A stretch of 64,000 nt of DNA from positions 2,376,331 through 2,440,330 of the forward strand of contig CM030936.1 of the NCBI GenBank assembly GCA_018136815.1, read 5' to 3'. The stretch comes from Isochrysis galbana (lineage: Eukaryota > Haptophyta > Isochrysidales > Isochrysidaceae). A program made the translations under genes and the position numbers. Below, one piece after another: positions 50,249 through 62,260 of the stretch. The notes beneath the pieces were generated by a model, which saw only the letters and a list, made by a program, of their open reading frames with translations, had not been told where the DNA came from and searched no databases. Numbering within the stretch: position 1 is the first letter of the stretch; each line of letters opens with the position of its first letter.

Positions 50249-50887
50249 AGTCGCGTTCCATCAAAAGAGGGCCATGTGATATTTTGTTTTCATCCATAAG
50301 TGCTTGTTTTCTTTTTAGACAGGGATTCCACAACAATATTAATATTACCAAAGCTAATCACGACATACAAGGACGCGGCGCGTGCGCATAGCAACCACCC
50401 CCCCTCTACACACGCGGTAACCCCCAGCTACGCAGGCTGAGTTTTCATCTTCTTCGTCTTTTTCTCACACCCCTCCTCCTCGATCCTATTGTCGATGTCG
50501 TTCTTCTGGCAGGCGACGATGTCGCTTGGCTGATCTTGGGTGGGCGAGGGAGGTGGGGGTGGCGAGGGAGGTGGGGGCAGTGTTGGTGGAGGTGGTGAGG
50601 GAGGCGGAGGGGATGTGGGTAGTGGTGGAGAGGGAGGTGACAGATAGTTGAGCTGACCGTCCGAGAAACTGTCACAGTCTGAGCGCGAGTTACGGCATTG
50701 TGTCCATTCACACTCTCACGACGAGGAGGGGACACGGCCATCGAGGTCGGCGACAAGTTCGCCATTGGCACCCTCGAGCTCGTCGAGTGGTTCCACACGA
50801 GGGGATGCCCGCTGGTTGACGCCGCGTCGCAGAGGGCCGCCATGGACGGCCGGGTTGAGCCCCACAATTGACGGAACGACACCTCAA
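50249..50887. mobile_element. Element bounded by the two dispersed motifs, holding gene fragments
   Basis: Left end AAAGTCGCGTTCCATCAAAA; inverted right end AGGTGTCGTTCCGTCAATTG at 50887. The inner left part, on the minus strand, repeats the last ~30 codons and 3' UTR of the MGQYF gene (5645-5869). On the plus strand about 50728-50865 encodes an ankyrin-like fragment (FAIGTLELVEWFHTRGCPLV, then DAASQRAAMDG). A Pro-rich (CCACCTCCCTCG) repeat joins them. It looks like a small transposon that has captured pieces of two host genes. Confidence 0.5.
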
Positions 50888-50937
50888 AGAACAAAGAAGC
50901 CCTAAGCCCTACTTTCACAAGTGGGGCGTGCCAATAA

Positions 50938-51240
50938 ATGTGGGCCTCGCGCCCCCCTCACTCCATCGCGGACACCCTCCTGGGTGGGCCCGTACAACCA
51001 ACCCCAGCCCCTGTCTTCTGGCAGGGGCTGGGCACTCATCATTCTGACCCAGGCCCCTAGTGGGAGCGGGTGCCGCGCGAGCTGCACTGCCCTACGCCCG
51101 CCTGGATGGCGAGAGGGAAGGGGAGCGGTGCGCGCTCCATGACCCTGCCGTTATAATGACAATTGCTTGGGGAGTGGATAACGCGTGTGAGAGAGTAGTG
51201 GGTCCAAAGCCGCGTATGCGGCGAGATTGTTAAGAACTAT
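50938..51240 (+). mobile_element. SINE-like element with LINE-type 3' end
   Basis: Body CTCCATCGCGGACACC…CAGCCCCTG as at 27150, then TGCGCGCTCCATGACCC, and a 3' end GCCGCGTATGCGGC (51209-51222) followed by GAGATTGTTAAGAAC. The hairpin and tail match the LINE and the 755-bp elements although the bodies differ. The 5' limit and target duplication are not resolved. Confidence 0.6.
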
Positions 51241-51598
51241 ATCTATCGTAGTTTCTTTTCGGGTATCAGGGTAACGACGCAAGTCACAACTCAAGGTTGT
51301 GCTCTCAAGACGAAGTCACAACGCGAGACTTTGCTCTCAAGAAGGCGTAGGTCGGAGAGGAAGCAGTTAAATGGTGCCCTCGGGGCCGCTTGACAATGTG
51401 AGCGGTCGAGAATTGGAAGAAGGCGGAATGTACGTCCAAATCGTCTGCGAACTCTACTGCTGCGCCATGCTTGAGAAGCGCACAAGCACCAAATCTCTTA
51501 TTCGATCAAAGAAAGACTAGCAGCGGTCACAATCCTTCAGCAAAGCTATTCCAAGGTGTCCTAGCACTCATCTTTGTCTCCCGCTAGTCGTGACTCAT
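51241..51598. other. Intergenic, nothing recognised
   Basis: CACAAC-TCAAGGTTGTGCTC and CACAACGCGAGACTTTGCTC form a short imperfect direct repeat near 51278-51335. No gene. Confidence 0.4.
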
Positions 51599-53003
51599 TC
51601 AGTCTGTCTTGCCGGAGGAAGTAGTCACCGTGGTCTCGAATTTGCAGCCCGCATCACTCAGATGCTGACACAGCCGATCACCCAAAGCAACCACAGGGGT
51701 GGTGAAGCCACCTTTGAGCTGGTCTGCCTTGGCTGCGGCTGCCAAGGCCAAAGACGACTCAGCTGCCATGAGAGCCGTGGCGTAGATGCCAGGATCACCC
51801 GGGCAAGAGAATTGAATGACGGCGCTCTTCCCCGGGACACTTGCGCGCATCTTAAATGTGATGGAAGCCTTTGCGTGGCCCTTGTACGAGTATGAGGAGA
51901 GCAAGAGGTTCTCGGCGAACTTGCGCGCTGGCGGAATTGATGCTGCCATGAAGAGAAGCGGAAAGCAGACAATGACAACAGCGTACATGAAAAGGATTGG
52001 AATCAAGTGCCATAGATTCCACCAAGCCGGTGTCATGGACAGCATCATCCGGTCATGGAACCGAAGTGGTCCTTCGGCCCCAAACGCCTTGTGGATGACG
52101 GGGACATTGCACCACGCCATGAAGTGAGAATACGTGAACGCTCCGACATGCGGAGACCAACCGATCGCGGCAGCACCCATCAAGGAGCGCAACGCTGGGC
52201 GGAGCTGGGCGGGACCGACGTACGCGGTCCAGCCATTGAGCACAGGCATGAGGCGCCCAACACCGAGGCTCTCAAGAACCGTGAGTATTGTGCCACGTGG
52301 AGCAGAAACTGTATCAAGGTGGGGTGGGGAATCACATGAGCGGCGTGTACTATTGCAGGATTACCATTGTGCTCGCATATGTGCAGGTAACAAGATATCG
52401 TGGACCCATGATGTGTGGCATACATGACATGCATGCCGAAGGTCAATGCACATGCCAGGAGGATCAGGACTCACCATCTTCAAGGCATGCAACAGACTCG
52501 GCGAAAAGAAGCTCCTGCCGCTTTGGTGGAAGCTTGAGGGCAGCTCGTGCGTTGTATATCAAGATCTCGCAAGGAATGCAGTCGTATCCGCAGAGCGATG
52601 CGAGGCAGACGCCCTTCTCCACTGCTTGAGCACCGTACTTGGCCTCCATGGTGGAGACCCAAAACACTTCTCCAGTGATGTCAGCATAGTGGGTCCCAGC
52701 CTCGATACACGCAGCCATGACAGGCTCGCCGATCTTAATGTATGGCCCAGCCGCTGAGATGACGACTGTGCCTTTCTGAGCCATACGGACGAGGGACTGG
52801 AAGTCTCCTGAGTCAGCAATGAGCACAGATGGTGGCGCCCCTCCACTGAGCTGGGAAACAAGAGCTTCGAGCTTGGCTCGGTTGCGGCCGGCGACAGCCC
52901 AGCGAACGGGCGTGCCCCGCTGCTGGTTGGCTAGATACCGGCCGATCGCCCGTCCCGCGTCGCCTGTGGCGCCGTACACGATGACATCAAACTCCCTCGC
53001 CAT
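51599..53003 (-). CDS. Saccharopine-dehydrogenase-like oxidoreductase
   Basis: Exons 53003-52475 and 52308-51599 join in phase (412 residues) across a 166-bp intron (GTGAGT…ATACAG), restoring APRGTILTVLESLGVG at the junction. The start MAREFDVIVYGATGDAGRAI gives the Rossmann glycine motif at once. VVISAAGPYIKIGEPVMAAC and THYADITGE are hallmark sequences of the saccharopine-dehydrogenase-like (SCCPDH, trans-acting enoyl-reductase) family. Near residues 290-315 LIPILFMYAVVIVCFPLLFM is a membrane-binding hydrophobic segment, and the C-terminus carries ATALMAAESSLALAAAA. Members act on lipids at lipid droplets, mitochondria or plastids; the substrate here is unknown. Upstream, an extra in-frame ATG at 53087 would add a Pro-rich leader and is not preferred. 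Confidence 0.93.
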
Positions 53004-53127
53004 GGCTTGCGGTGGGCGGACGCGAAGAGCAAGCGAGCACAGGCTGTGCGTGCGGGGGGGGGGGGGGGCGGGGGGACATTCGGTCACTCCGGACCGAGTT
53101 TTCTTGTTAGCGGCTGATCTGATTAGG

Positions 53128-53205
53128 TCGCGTTCCGTCGACTATGGGACACACTCGGTTGAGCAGACATCAAATGTCCATCGTAAATTTATAATAGTTA
53201 GCTTG
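53128..53205 (+). repeat. GTCGCGTTCCGTC motif with ATGGGACA continuation
   Basis: GGTCGCGTTCCGTCGACTAT, then GGGACACACTCGGTTGAGCA and ATCAAATGTCCAT. It combines the GTCGCG start of one subfamily with the inner sequence of the element end at 18660, so the two motif types are ends of one transposon superfamily. Confidence 0.6.
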
Positions 53206-53390
53206 CCATATACTTACATTAAAAAATTGAAAGCCACACTTAAACACCAGTGCAGCGCTTCACCTTCTTCGTCATCCTTTCCAATGCTGCCTCCGCGATG
53301 CGTGCTGTGGATATCGCCCCGCGGGATATTCAGGATGCAGGATAATATTTTGCGGGATATATTTGGGCTGCCCCAAGGCTAGGGGTAGGG

Positions 53391-53445
53391 AGGTCAAACA
53401 GGGTTTTTTTAGGGGTAAGAAAAAATGACCATCTCAGGGTTGAGA
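53391..53445 (+). repeat. Terminal-type motif, copy 3 (diverged)
   Basis: AGGGAGGTCAAACAGGGTTT, TTTTAGGGGTAAG and then AAAAAATGACCATC. Same order as at 176 and 45175 with a shorter interior. Confidence 0.5.
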
Positions 53446-53639
53446 AAATTTGAGGATTTTTTCGGTAGAAAGTTCCCTATCTCTTATTAAGAGGCGAAGC
53501 ACCTTCGGAGCTTCGGAGGTGTTGGTGTTGCACGCCATCGCCGCGCCGCTAAGCGTGTAGCACAGCAAAAATGTGGAACATATTGATTCAACACTTAGAG
53601 GCTTAGAGGGCCAAACCACATCAACATATGTGGCCACAT

Positions 53640-53815
53640 TTGCTGGGCCGGCGCTTGCGCCGGCCCCACATTTTCCCCACATTTCGCCCACATTTCCCCC
53701 ACATTTCACATTTCCCCCGCCACATTTCCCCGCCTACATTTCCCCCACGACCACGACCCACGACCACGACACGCCCCCTCAGCCACATCGCCACATCGCC
53801 ACATTTCCCCCACAC
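53640..53815. repeat. CCACATTTC-type minisatellite
   Basis: CCACATTT(C/T) and CCACGACC words recur about fifteen times between 53632 and 53812. Frames on both strands through it are not genes. Confidence 0.85.
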
Positions 53816-54339
53816 AACACGAGCCCCTTGTCGCATTCATCTTAGATGATGCGATTTCCAGGCTCTTGTTTCCAGGTCCTTCGCCGTGCGGCCACACGGT
53901 GAAGCTCAGGTACATCTAGGTTGGTAGGGTTCGTCCCTAGCGATCTAGAATTCGAGTTCTCGTTTCGTTCCTTCTAGCCTGTTTGTCAAGTCTAGATTCC
54001 AGGTTTCCTCCTTTCGGGTAATCTTGACCCAAAGGAGCCAGGTCGCCTGTCACTCGCTGCGCGCTTGTCTCAGGCTCTCGGGTTACCTTGTGAAGGCTTG
54101 TTTAGCTTCTTGCAAGGCTTGTTGTTTCTTGTTGAGTTCCGGTTCTTGCTTGGGACTTGCTCACTTTCACTTTCGTTGTCGTTGTCGTCCAGGCCTGTTC
54201 TTCGTAGGTTCCGCTTGGCTTGGTTAGGGTTTCGTTGCCTTCCCGCGTTCGGCGTTTGGCGTTCGTCTTGGCGTTCGGAAACTTCCTCTCACATTCCCTA
54301 GGTCCGCTACCCTTGGCTTGTAGGTCCTTGCTTCTTTCT
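53816..54339. other. Upstream part of the retroelement leader region, nothing recognised
   Basis: T/C- and GTT-rich sequence (TTGTTTCTTGTTGAGTTCC, GTCGTTGTCGTCC). It may belong to the 5' leader that follows but has no counterpart in the other copies. Confidence 0.35.
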
Positions 54340-55080
54340 TCTCGGTCAAGGTTTTTGGCGAGCGAGTCGGTTGCTCTAGCCGCTCGAGATTTGAGGTTTA
54401 ATTTGCCATCTCCCCTTGGAGACCGGTGTAGGTTCGCTTCCTAGGTGAGGGAATCTTTCCCCTTGATGCAAGCTACATGCAAGCCTTGGCCCCTTTGGTG
54501 TTTCTTCCCCTTGGTTGCTACTCAGGGTTGTTCGTTAGAAGCGTCTAGAAGGTTCACGCTCAACGGCAAGATTTCCTCTGTCGTGAAGACATCTCGTTGC
54601 GATCCGTATCCAAAGTGATCGCCGTGGTCGCGCGACATGACGCTCCCCTTCGGACTCTCCGCTACGTGGGAAGTTACAACGGAGACACGCTCCGGCCGTC
54701 GCTGCGGAGTCTCTCTCTCTCTCGCTCTCTCTCTCCGTCTCTCGCGACGTGTTTGAGTTATCGGTGATTTGGTGTCGCGGTTGCTTGATAATTTGCTTGG
54801 TTTGGGTGAATGATTCCGGTGTGTTCGTGAGTCGGTGTAGCCTGTTGTTCTCAGCTCCGTTGTCCGTCGTTGTTCGCTGCGTCGCGGCACTCAAGCAGCC
54901 TAGGCTCCCTCCCTGAGGGAAGAGTTCTTTGTAGGTCTAATAATCTCTTAAAACCCAACACACTAGGGTCGCTAGGAGCGCCTCGCCGCCCCACAGCCCT
55001 TCGTTCGCCGTTCGTTCCCCGTCCAGACACCCAAATGGGGTTGCCCGACCCAGTCCAGAATTTCATTCACCCGACTCCCG
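54340..55080 (+). mobile_element. Non-LTR retroelement 5' leader, copy B
   Basis: 54375-54850 follows 62375-62945: GCCATCTCCCCTTGGAGA, GGTTGCTACTCAGGGTTG, GCGTCTAGAAGGTTCACGCT, GTGATCGCCG and TTTGGGTGAATGATTC. After about 54880 it diverges from copy C and reaches ATG 55035 (MGLPDPVQNFIHPTP), a different coding start. It carries a CTCTCTCTC microsatellite at 54710, also present in copy C. Confidence 0.75.
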
Positions 55081-56706
55081 GTGGGGAGGAGGGCCAAAGC
55101 GCCGCGCTAGCCGCCGGTGCTGCTCGCGACGGAGTGGCTCAGAGCCCTCCGGCTCCGCTCGACTCGACACCCCTGCGTCCTGCTTGACGTCACACCCCAC
55201 ACCACTACGCAGCCGCCCGCCCACACGCTTGCCGAGCTCAACCCACTGGAGCTCGACTCGGTCGGTGCTTGTGTGTTGCGCAACCTCTCAACCTCTCGTT
55301 CAGCCAGACAGAGGGGTTGTGTGTTGTGTCGTCCGAGGTGCGAGCGCGTTTCAACTCCTCGTTCGGCGAGAAGGGTTGTGTCGTCCGAGGCGGATGGCGC
55401 GTCGGCGGCGTCATGCGCAGCGCGCGCCCACACTCGAGCTCAATTGGTCACGCCAGTCGCGAGTGAGCCTGCGAGCCTGCAACACCCCACCACACGCCCA
55501 CAGGCCACAGGAGCGTGGTGAAGATCGACCACCTCGAGCGGGGCGGACGCCACCCCTCCGCTCCGCAGACGAGAAGCGGCAGAGGAATTCTTCGCCCCCC
55601 CTCATGAAAAAAGTACTCGCTTCCAGGAAGGATGGAAGGGGTATTCTTTTTCTTCCCCTCCCCACCGCCCCAAAAAAGGAAAAAACCGAACCTGAGGTTT
55701 CGTCTCTCTTCTTCTTCTTCTCGCATCGCCAGCGACACGACACCACCGTATCACCGTATCCGGACCTCAAGAAAAGTCCCAACGAAACCTCCCCGGCAAT
55801 CCCAAATAAAAGTCATCCAATAGGCCTGCCCCAAACCCACGCACTCCGAACCAGGAACCAGGCTCTTGGTAGTGCACCGGAGTCGGACCCCGGAAACAGA
55901 AGAAAAGGGAATGAAGGGGGGGAAGGGAGGAGGTGGAGGGAGGGGATGTAAGGGCGGTGCCGTAGCAGTGACAGAGTAACCTAGATCTAGTAGGCGAGAA
56001 GCCCAGAATCTTCAGATGTTTTATTTTTCTTCTTCATCGCTTCTCGCGCCCATTGGCCATTGCCATTGGCCAAAGGCAGAGGGCCCACTCCCACTCACTT
56101 GCCCTACCCGCAATAAACTGCTTGACAATACAAAGGACAAAGGGCCACGTCATCATTGGATACAACTCAGTTGTAGCCTACTTACACAATAATACCACGG
56201 CCGGGGCACCCATTAACAGCACTTGTACACAACACGACCTATGCACACACACGCACATATCACCACATGCATTTGCACGCACGCATGCACACACACACGC
56301 GCGCGCGCACCCCCACACATACACACAACGCAGGGCACATATAATGCTATGCTTGCGCTGTCAACACGCTTCCGCACCAATCTAGCCCCTTCCATATGCC
56401 CCAATGAAACGACAAGCGTCACAACCCCGCTCAACAAGCCCCATGCAGGGTCTTGCAACATGCGCATGTGCGGAATTTGGGGGCGAAAACTCATACATGT
56501 TAGCGCAACCAGGCGTCGACGTACTTTTGCGGTCGAAGGACATGCGAGCAAGCTCATCTTCGACGGCGATGTTCTCAGCCACTCTTGGAGAGAAGCCATC
56601 CCTCTAGAAAATCGCCCCACAGCTCCACGCTCCAGTTCAATCATTGGTTGTCAACAGGGGAACTTCCCTGCAACGATACCCAGCACAACTCCGCCTCTTT
56701 TAGAGC
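55081..56706. other. Intergenic; CA/CG microsatellite
   Basis: 55100-55500 has repeated TTGTGTCGTCCGAGG words. 56235-56330 is rich in CACACA and GCGCGC dinucleotides. Between them, protein-like frames are Pro/Arg/Ser-rich and not convincing. No gene supported. Confidence 0.45.
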
Positions 56707-58111
56707 TTAGGCGATGGGCTTCAAGCAGCTTGGGTATCCCTCGATAGAAGGACCAACAGCGTAGAAGGCATCCAGCTTTGCCTTGCGCGAGCGGCATTTC
56801 TTGCGCAGTTCCGCGTCCTTGATCTCATTGCCAGAGATGGCAAGGTTCTTGAGAGTCTTGTTCTCCTCCAGCATCGAGGCGATCGCCTTGGCCCCTTCGT
56901 CGCCAATGTAATTGAGGGAGAGATCGATGAACTATGCACGGGAGGAATCAGGCACGGCATATCACAAGACACGTTCCGTGAAGCACATGATGAGACAGCT
57001 CTTGGATGCACAAGACGCCATAGGCGCAAGACGTCCATCAACAGCATGCATTCGTCACACTGCAGGCGACTGCTGATAGTGTTTCGCCTCACCCACGAAA
57101 ACCACACCAAAGAACTTCCGATGGGAAAACGATGTGATCAAACAGGAGCGACCGAGTGCATCATTGGCTAGGATCGATCCGCTCTCGCGCTAGATGAGAG
57201 AGAGGCCGCATACCTTGAGCTTCTTGTTCTCCTTCAAGGCGTTGGCAAGAGCAATGGCGCCAGGGTCGCCCATGTTATTTTCGTTGATATTGAGCTCCTC
57301 GAGCGCCGGATTCGTCTTGAGAAAGTCAGCTGCGAATGACATCGGGGCGATAGGGTTGGAGGGTATGTGCGAAGGCGAAATGTTGCTTGGAGGTCACAGA
57401 GCCCATAAAGAGAGGGGCATGGCTTTGAAGCAGACATTGCAATGCTCTAGGGCTGCTGCGTACCGAGAGCATCCACGCCCTGGTTGCGGCAGCAATTGTT
57501 GCGGATGTTGAGCTTCTTGACGTTGGGCATCGTCTTGAGAGCCTACGAGGCCACCGAAGTGGGAGATGCGCATAAGTGTCACACTAGGGACGAACACGGC
57601 ATACGACGACGGAGCCAAAGCGTGCCATCATGAGATGGCAAACACCGAATTGTATGCACCTGGACGAGCGCATACAGGCCGTCGGCATCGAAGCCGTTGC
57701 CGCGAAGGTCGATGGCCGTAATATGAGGGTTGCCGGCCATCAGCTCAGAGAGGATCTCGATCCTGAGGAAGGCAGACGCAGAAGGAAGCGTAAGGCATAT
57801 AACCACATCTGATCAGGATGTCCGGTGTGACAAGGAGGCCTAGCTGGTCGCACGAGGAGAGAAGGATGCCTAAGTATAGTGTAATATCTCGCGGCCCGAT
57901 AAACGGGCGTGGGGAGGCGGGTGGGTGAGACTCACCTTGAGCCCTGCAGCTGGCGGCATGAGGCGTCGAGCTCCTTGATACTCGGGTCCTTGTTCTTGAT
58001 CTTCTCGAGGTACTCTGGGTCAGGCATGAGCTGATACGACGTGACCCACCACTCACGGTCAAGCGTCTCCTTGTAGTTCGGGTTCATGTACTCATAGGTG
58101 ACGGACGCCAT
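56707..58111 (-). CDS. Small leucine-rich-repeat protein (tropomodulin/RNI-like)
   Basis: Five exons with agreeing phases: 58111-57936, 57762-57660, 57542-57464, 57329-57214 and 56931-56707, giving 232 residues. The N-terminus (MASVTYEYMNPNYKETLDRE) is a helical cap. Four LRRs follow, about one per exon: ITAIDLRGNGFDADGLYALV, VKKLNIRNNCCRNQGVDAL, LEELNINENNMGDPGAIALA and IDLSLNYIGDEGAKAIASML, then LKNLAISGNEI and a basic tail ending GYPSCLKPIA. One repeat per exon points to growth by exon duplication, in contrast to the intronless LRR arrays at 18-22 kb. Likely a protein-binding scaffold, with RNI/tropomodulin-type repeats of 28-29 residues. The intron donors are GTGAGT, GTGCAT, GTACGC and GTATGC. 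Confidence 0.93.
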
Positions 58112-58800
<689 letters not shown>

Positions 58801-58802
58801 AA

Positions 58803-59148
58803 AGAATAAAAAAAAACTTCTTAATGTTCACTCCGCGCTCGCGGCCTTGCGACATTCTCCCGACAGCCACGCCCGCGTCCCTTAATACTCCCTTACACTC
58901 GCCTTGCGGCTCGTCCCCTCGTGCTCTACGCTCTACTCAGGGGCTCCATGTTCGGGGTTTCCAGTGGCAGGCGGCGTGTACCGGTCTCCGATGGTCGATT
59001 TCTCGGCCTCCTCTCGCTCCATCGGACGATCGGTTTTTCTTGCGGTCCTCGTGGTTGGTGGCACATGAGGGTGGGTTTGGGCCTGTGTTGCGCATTGGGC
59101 CTGTGACGTGGGATCATGAGTGCGCGGGGTGCGGCGTTTGTTGGAAGG
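58803..59148 (-). mobile_element. LINE 3' UTR with hairpin and tail
   Basis: Runs from the LINE stop codon (59149) to CCGCGAGCGCGG (58844-58833), AGTGAACATTAAGAAG and a T run. 27511-27730 repeats its last part. The same hairpin plus tail ends the elements at 28252, 35766, 50938 and 61500. Confidence 0.8.
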
Positions 59149-60354
59149 TTAGGCTAGTTTTTCCGCCATGTCGAGAGCTTGTGCCACCAAGGTCAGGTTT
59201 GTGTTCATTGCGAGGGCACCTTTGGTGTTCACTATGAATATCGGGGCGCTAAGGTCCCGTGCGTCCTTGATCTTTGGCCTTCTGCCTCGGGAGGCTTGCT
59301 TGGTGCGCGCTAGCGAAGTTTTGTTCGAGGATTCGAGGCCGCGTACGAGGAATGTGAATCTGGTAAGGGTGCGTTCGATGACGGGGATGTGGTGAAAAGT
59401 GTAATTGTCATATTCGACCTTATAGAAGTCAGTTATTATAAATCTCCATGCTATCAAGTATAGGGTTCTGAGGCTATCGGGCGTCGGTGTGCTCGGGTAT
59501 ACGAACAGTTTGTCCTTCACTTCTTGTATCGCCGTCCTATTGTGTTCCGGGGTGAATCCTGCTGCTGCTTCTATAGTAGCAAAGATCTGTTTTGTGGCGG
59601 GGCATCTGGCCAGGTGGATCGAGCTCTCTTGATGTTTTCCGCATAGTCTGCATTTCTTCGTGGTCGCCATATTGAAGCGGTTTCGTGTTCCCAGTCTCCT
59701 GTGGGTGATGTGCTTGAAGTGTGGGTGTTTGTCTGTGTGTTTCAGTAGGGGCAAAGTGTATAGGCTGGCCACGTGTTTCCATTCTTCTTGGGTTAGGTCG
59801 ATTTTTCGTGCCCATGCCTCACGTGCCGGTTGGGGCGTGTTGCCTAGGGTTTTCTCCTCTAGTGCTCGTGTTATGTCTGAAACTGTAACGCGGTCGAGTG
59901 GTGTTTTGTCGCCGAGCGTGTATTCATCCGCTAGTGGGTATTCCATATACTTCGGGCCTTTTAGCCCGTTTTCCCATCTAGCGGGGAGATGGTATTGTCC
60001 GGTTTCCTCTGGGGTTGCGACTCCCGCCAGGTCGGCTGGCTCACCTAGATAGTTTGTGCCGGTGTGGATCCATATGTTGTTCATCTTGGTGATGTAAGTT
60101 TCATTGTCGGACACCCTGATCTCTGGTGGGTTCTCGGCGCCTGCCTCCGTGTCACGCGTATTGTCATCGTTCGGCCCTGTCGGGCTGGTCACGGTTTCGA
60201 GATTGGGCTCCGCCTTGTCGAGGAGACTCGAGGCGTGTTGTACTATCGTCGTCCAGGAGTCCAGGAAGGTTACTTTGGTTATTTTGCTGCCCGCGTGCTC
60301 GAATATTTCCGGGAGGTGGTCGAGGTATTGTGCGATAAAGAGGAAAGCCCTCGG
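59149..60354 (-). CDS. LINE polyprotein, C-terminal part
   Basis: Open from a stop at 60355-60357 for about 402 residues; the first ATG is at 60192. The early part (LPEIFEHAG … FLDSWTTIVQHASSLLDKA) is found again at 10793. CRLCGKHQESSIHLARCP is a C-x2-C-x7-H-x4-C zinc finger of the kind found after the polymerase in many LINEs (zf-RVT). Further on are LRTLYLIAWRFIITDFYKVE and a basic NKTSLARTKQASRGRR segment. The reverse-transcriptase and endonuclease domains are missing, being cut off between 60355 and 60568. It needs no introns and is probably a dead but young copy, since the frame is still open. Confidence 0.78.
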   Translation of the reverse strand, partial: PRAFLFIAQYLDHLPEIFEHAGSKITKVTFLDSWTTIVQHASSLLDKAEPNLETVTSPTGPNDDNTRDTEAGAENPPEIRVSDNETYITKMNNIWIHTGTNYLGEPADLAGVATPEETGQYHLPARWENGLKGPKYMEYPLADEYTLGDKTPLDRVTVSDITRALEEKTLGNTPQPAREAWARKIDLTQEEWKHVASLYTLPLLKHTDKHPHFKHITHRRLGTRNRFNMATTKKCRLCGKHQESSIHLARCPATKQIFATIEAAAGFTPEHNRTAIQEVKDKLFVYPSTPTPDSLRTLYLIAWRFIITDFYKVEYDNYTFHHIPVIERTLTRFTFLVRGLESSNKTSLARTKQASRGRRPKIKDARDLSAPIFIVNTKGALAMNTNLTLVAQALDMAEKLA

Positions 60355-60567
60355 CTACGGCTCAGTCTACGCGACTTCTCTTGTCCGCAGGGGTCCTTAT
60401 TTCCAGGGTCTCCAAAAGAGAAAATAAGGATCTCCAAAACGCGAGTCGCAAAAACTAGAAAGAACGCCCGCCAGGTCTGTATTCTGCGCGTCGTCTTCCC
60501 GCGCCGCGCTCGCAGGAAAAGTTTCTCTTTCTCTCTCTCCCGGGAGTCCCGGGAGAGAGCGGCCACG

Positions 60568-60990
60568 TCACTCGTTCGCGCCCGCAGGCGGCTGCAACGA
60601 TGACGGATCGAGCATGACCACTGGCTCGATATGCGAAGATACGGAAGGGAAACGATCGGCGGGAGGCGCGGCGAAGGTGGCCGGGAGTGATGGAATTGGA
60701 ATGGCGGGCTGGACCACCACCTCAGCAAAGAAAGGCGGGAGGACGGGCTTGGGCGAGGGCGAGCGCGACGACGGAGCGGACATGGCTGAGCGGTTCGGGA
60801 TGGATAGGCTGGGGCTGAGGGAGTGGGAGTGGAGAGGTTTGGTACGGATGGAGTGTTGAGAACGAGGGACGAGAACGGGAACGAGAACGAGAACGAGAGC
60901 GACGAACGAAGAACGACAGACGAAAGACGGATAGAGTCCGATGGACCGACGAGATGACACCACACTCACGTCAACACTCTCCACACTTAC
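60568..60990 (-). pseudogene. LINE leader and first ORF start, joined to the C-terminal part
   Basis: On the minus strand a CGTTCTCGTTCTCG-rich leader precedes ATG 60783 (MSAPSSRSPSPKPVLPP), comparable with MSLSPPSSPSLKPACPP of copies A and C. The frame stops at 60568 after 71 residues. Some 210 bp later the C-terminal frame of the LINE begins, so this copy has its two ends and lacks the middle. Confidence 0.6.
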
Positions 60991-61499
60991 GTATCCTTAT
61001 CACGGGACGCACAAGAACCTGCTGACAGACCGAACAAGGAAGAGAATGCCGACAAGAGAGCGACGGGGCGGCGGGGCGGCGGACGATCCGACGGGGGCGA
61101 CAGTTTCGCAAAGGAATAAGGAAGGAATCTTTCGACAACAATCTATCTGAGCATTAGTACCACTACTCTCACTAGCCCGGTACTAACACGACAGCCCTCA
61201 GCGCACCTGCCCGTACACCTTGCGCGTGCTGTTGTCACAGATACATACTACTATGTACTATGCACCCCTCCACATCTCCCCCCTCGCATGCCCCCGGCTC
61301 CCATTCTAACTCCCCACAAGTTAAAATGGGGGAAAACCCATTGAGGCGGACCGGTCGACGCCGGCCGACTCTCCGGGAAAAAGCACCGGGGGGGGGGGAG
61401 GAACCTCTCGTCAAAAAAGAAGAACGGCCCTTACAGCTCTCGCCGCGAGCTGTCCTCGAGAAATAAAAGACTGCGCCTCGAGATACCTGCCACAGTGGT
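60991..61499. other. Intergenic, nothing recognised
   Basis: A G-run at 61389 and GC-rich sequence without coding pattern or a repeat I can match. Confidence 0.4.
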
Positions 61500-62260
61500 T
61501 CCCGTAGGCGTCTTGAGTCTCTCCCTCCTCCTCTTCCTCCTGTCGCCAGCCGCCCCCCTCCGCCCATTTGCTAACGCAAACGGGTCTCGTTTCTCACCAC
61601 ACTCCATCGTGGGGGGTGCAAATCCCCCCCTCTCCCTCGTTCCATTCTCTTCCGCCCCGGTCCCTGCGGCGCGTCGCCATGCGGCGCGCCATGGCCTGCT
61701 CTCAGAGGTCCTTCAGGGGCGCCCAGAGGTCCAGCAGGGGCAGCTCAGGGGGCAGTGGAGGCTGGGGCTCAGCCCCTGGCCCCCCCTGCCTCTCCCTCGC
61801 TCGCCACACTGGCCTTGGGTGCAGCCCTGAGGCCCCTGTCTGCCTGGCGACCAGGGATGGGGGGGGGAGTCAGTACGAGAGCAGGCCCATGCGGGCCTGG
61901 GAGTGCGGCTCGCGACCCGCGCCCACTAGGGGTCTGGGCTGAATTGATGAGTGCCCTGCCCCTGCCAGAGGGCAGGGGCTGGCCGCACCTGTTTACAGGA
62001 TAAGTCGGGGCTGAGACCGCCGCCCACTCGGAGACACAGGAGGAAGGGGGGGAATGATCACCGGGGGGGGGCGCGGGCCACCGGACCATATCTAAGCCCT
62101 TCACCCCTATCCCCCTAGTAGTGCACGGGGGGAGTCGCCTTATGGCGGGGGGAGAAGGGCCGGGGAAGTGGGGGTGTAGAAAGTTTCCTACGTGAGTGGA
62201 AAGTAGAGGGTCCACGGCCGCGTGTGCGGTGAGACTATTAAAAGGTTTATTTATTCTTTC
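61500..62260 (+). mobile_element. Rearranged 755-type element
   Basis: 61990-62247 follows 28735-28996 (CCTGTTTACAGG, CACCGGGGGG, CCATATCTAAGCCC, hairpin CCGCGTGTGCGG at 62218-62229, then ACTATTAAAAGGTTT). The left part is different: 61717-61800 matches the inverse of 28530-28600, and 61860-61990 the inverse of 27230-27310. The element is a composite or a twin-priming product with an inverted 5' part. Confidence 0.65.
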
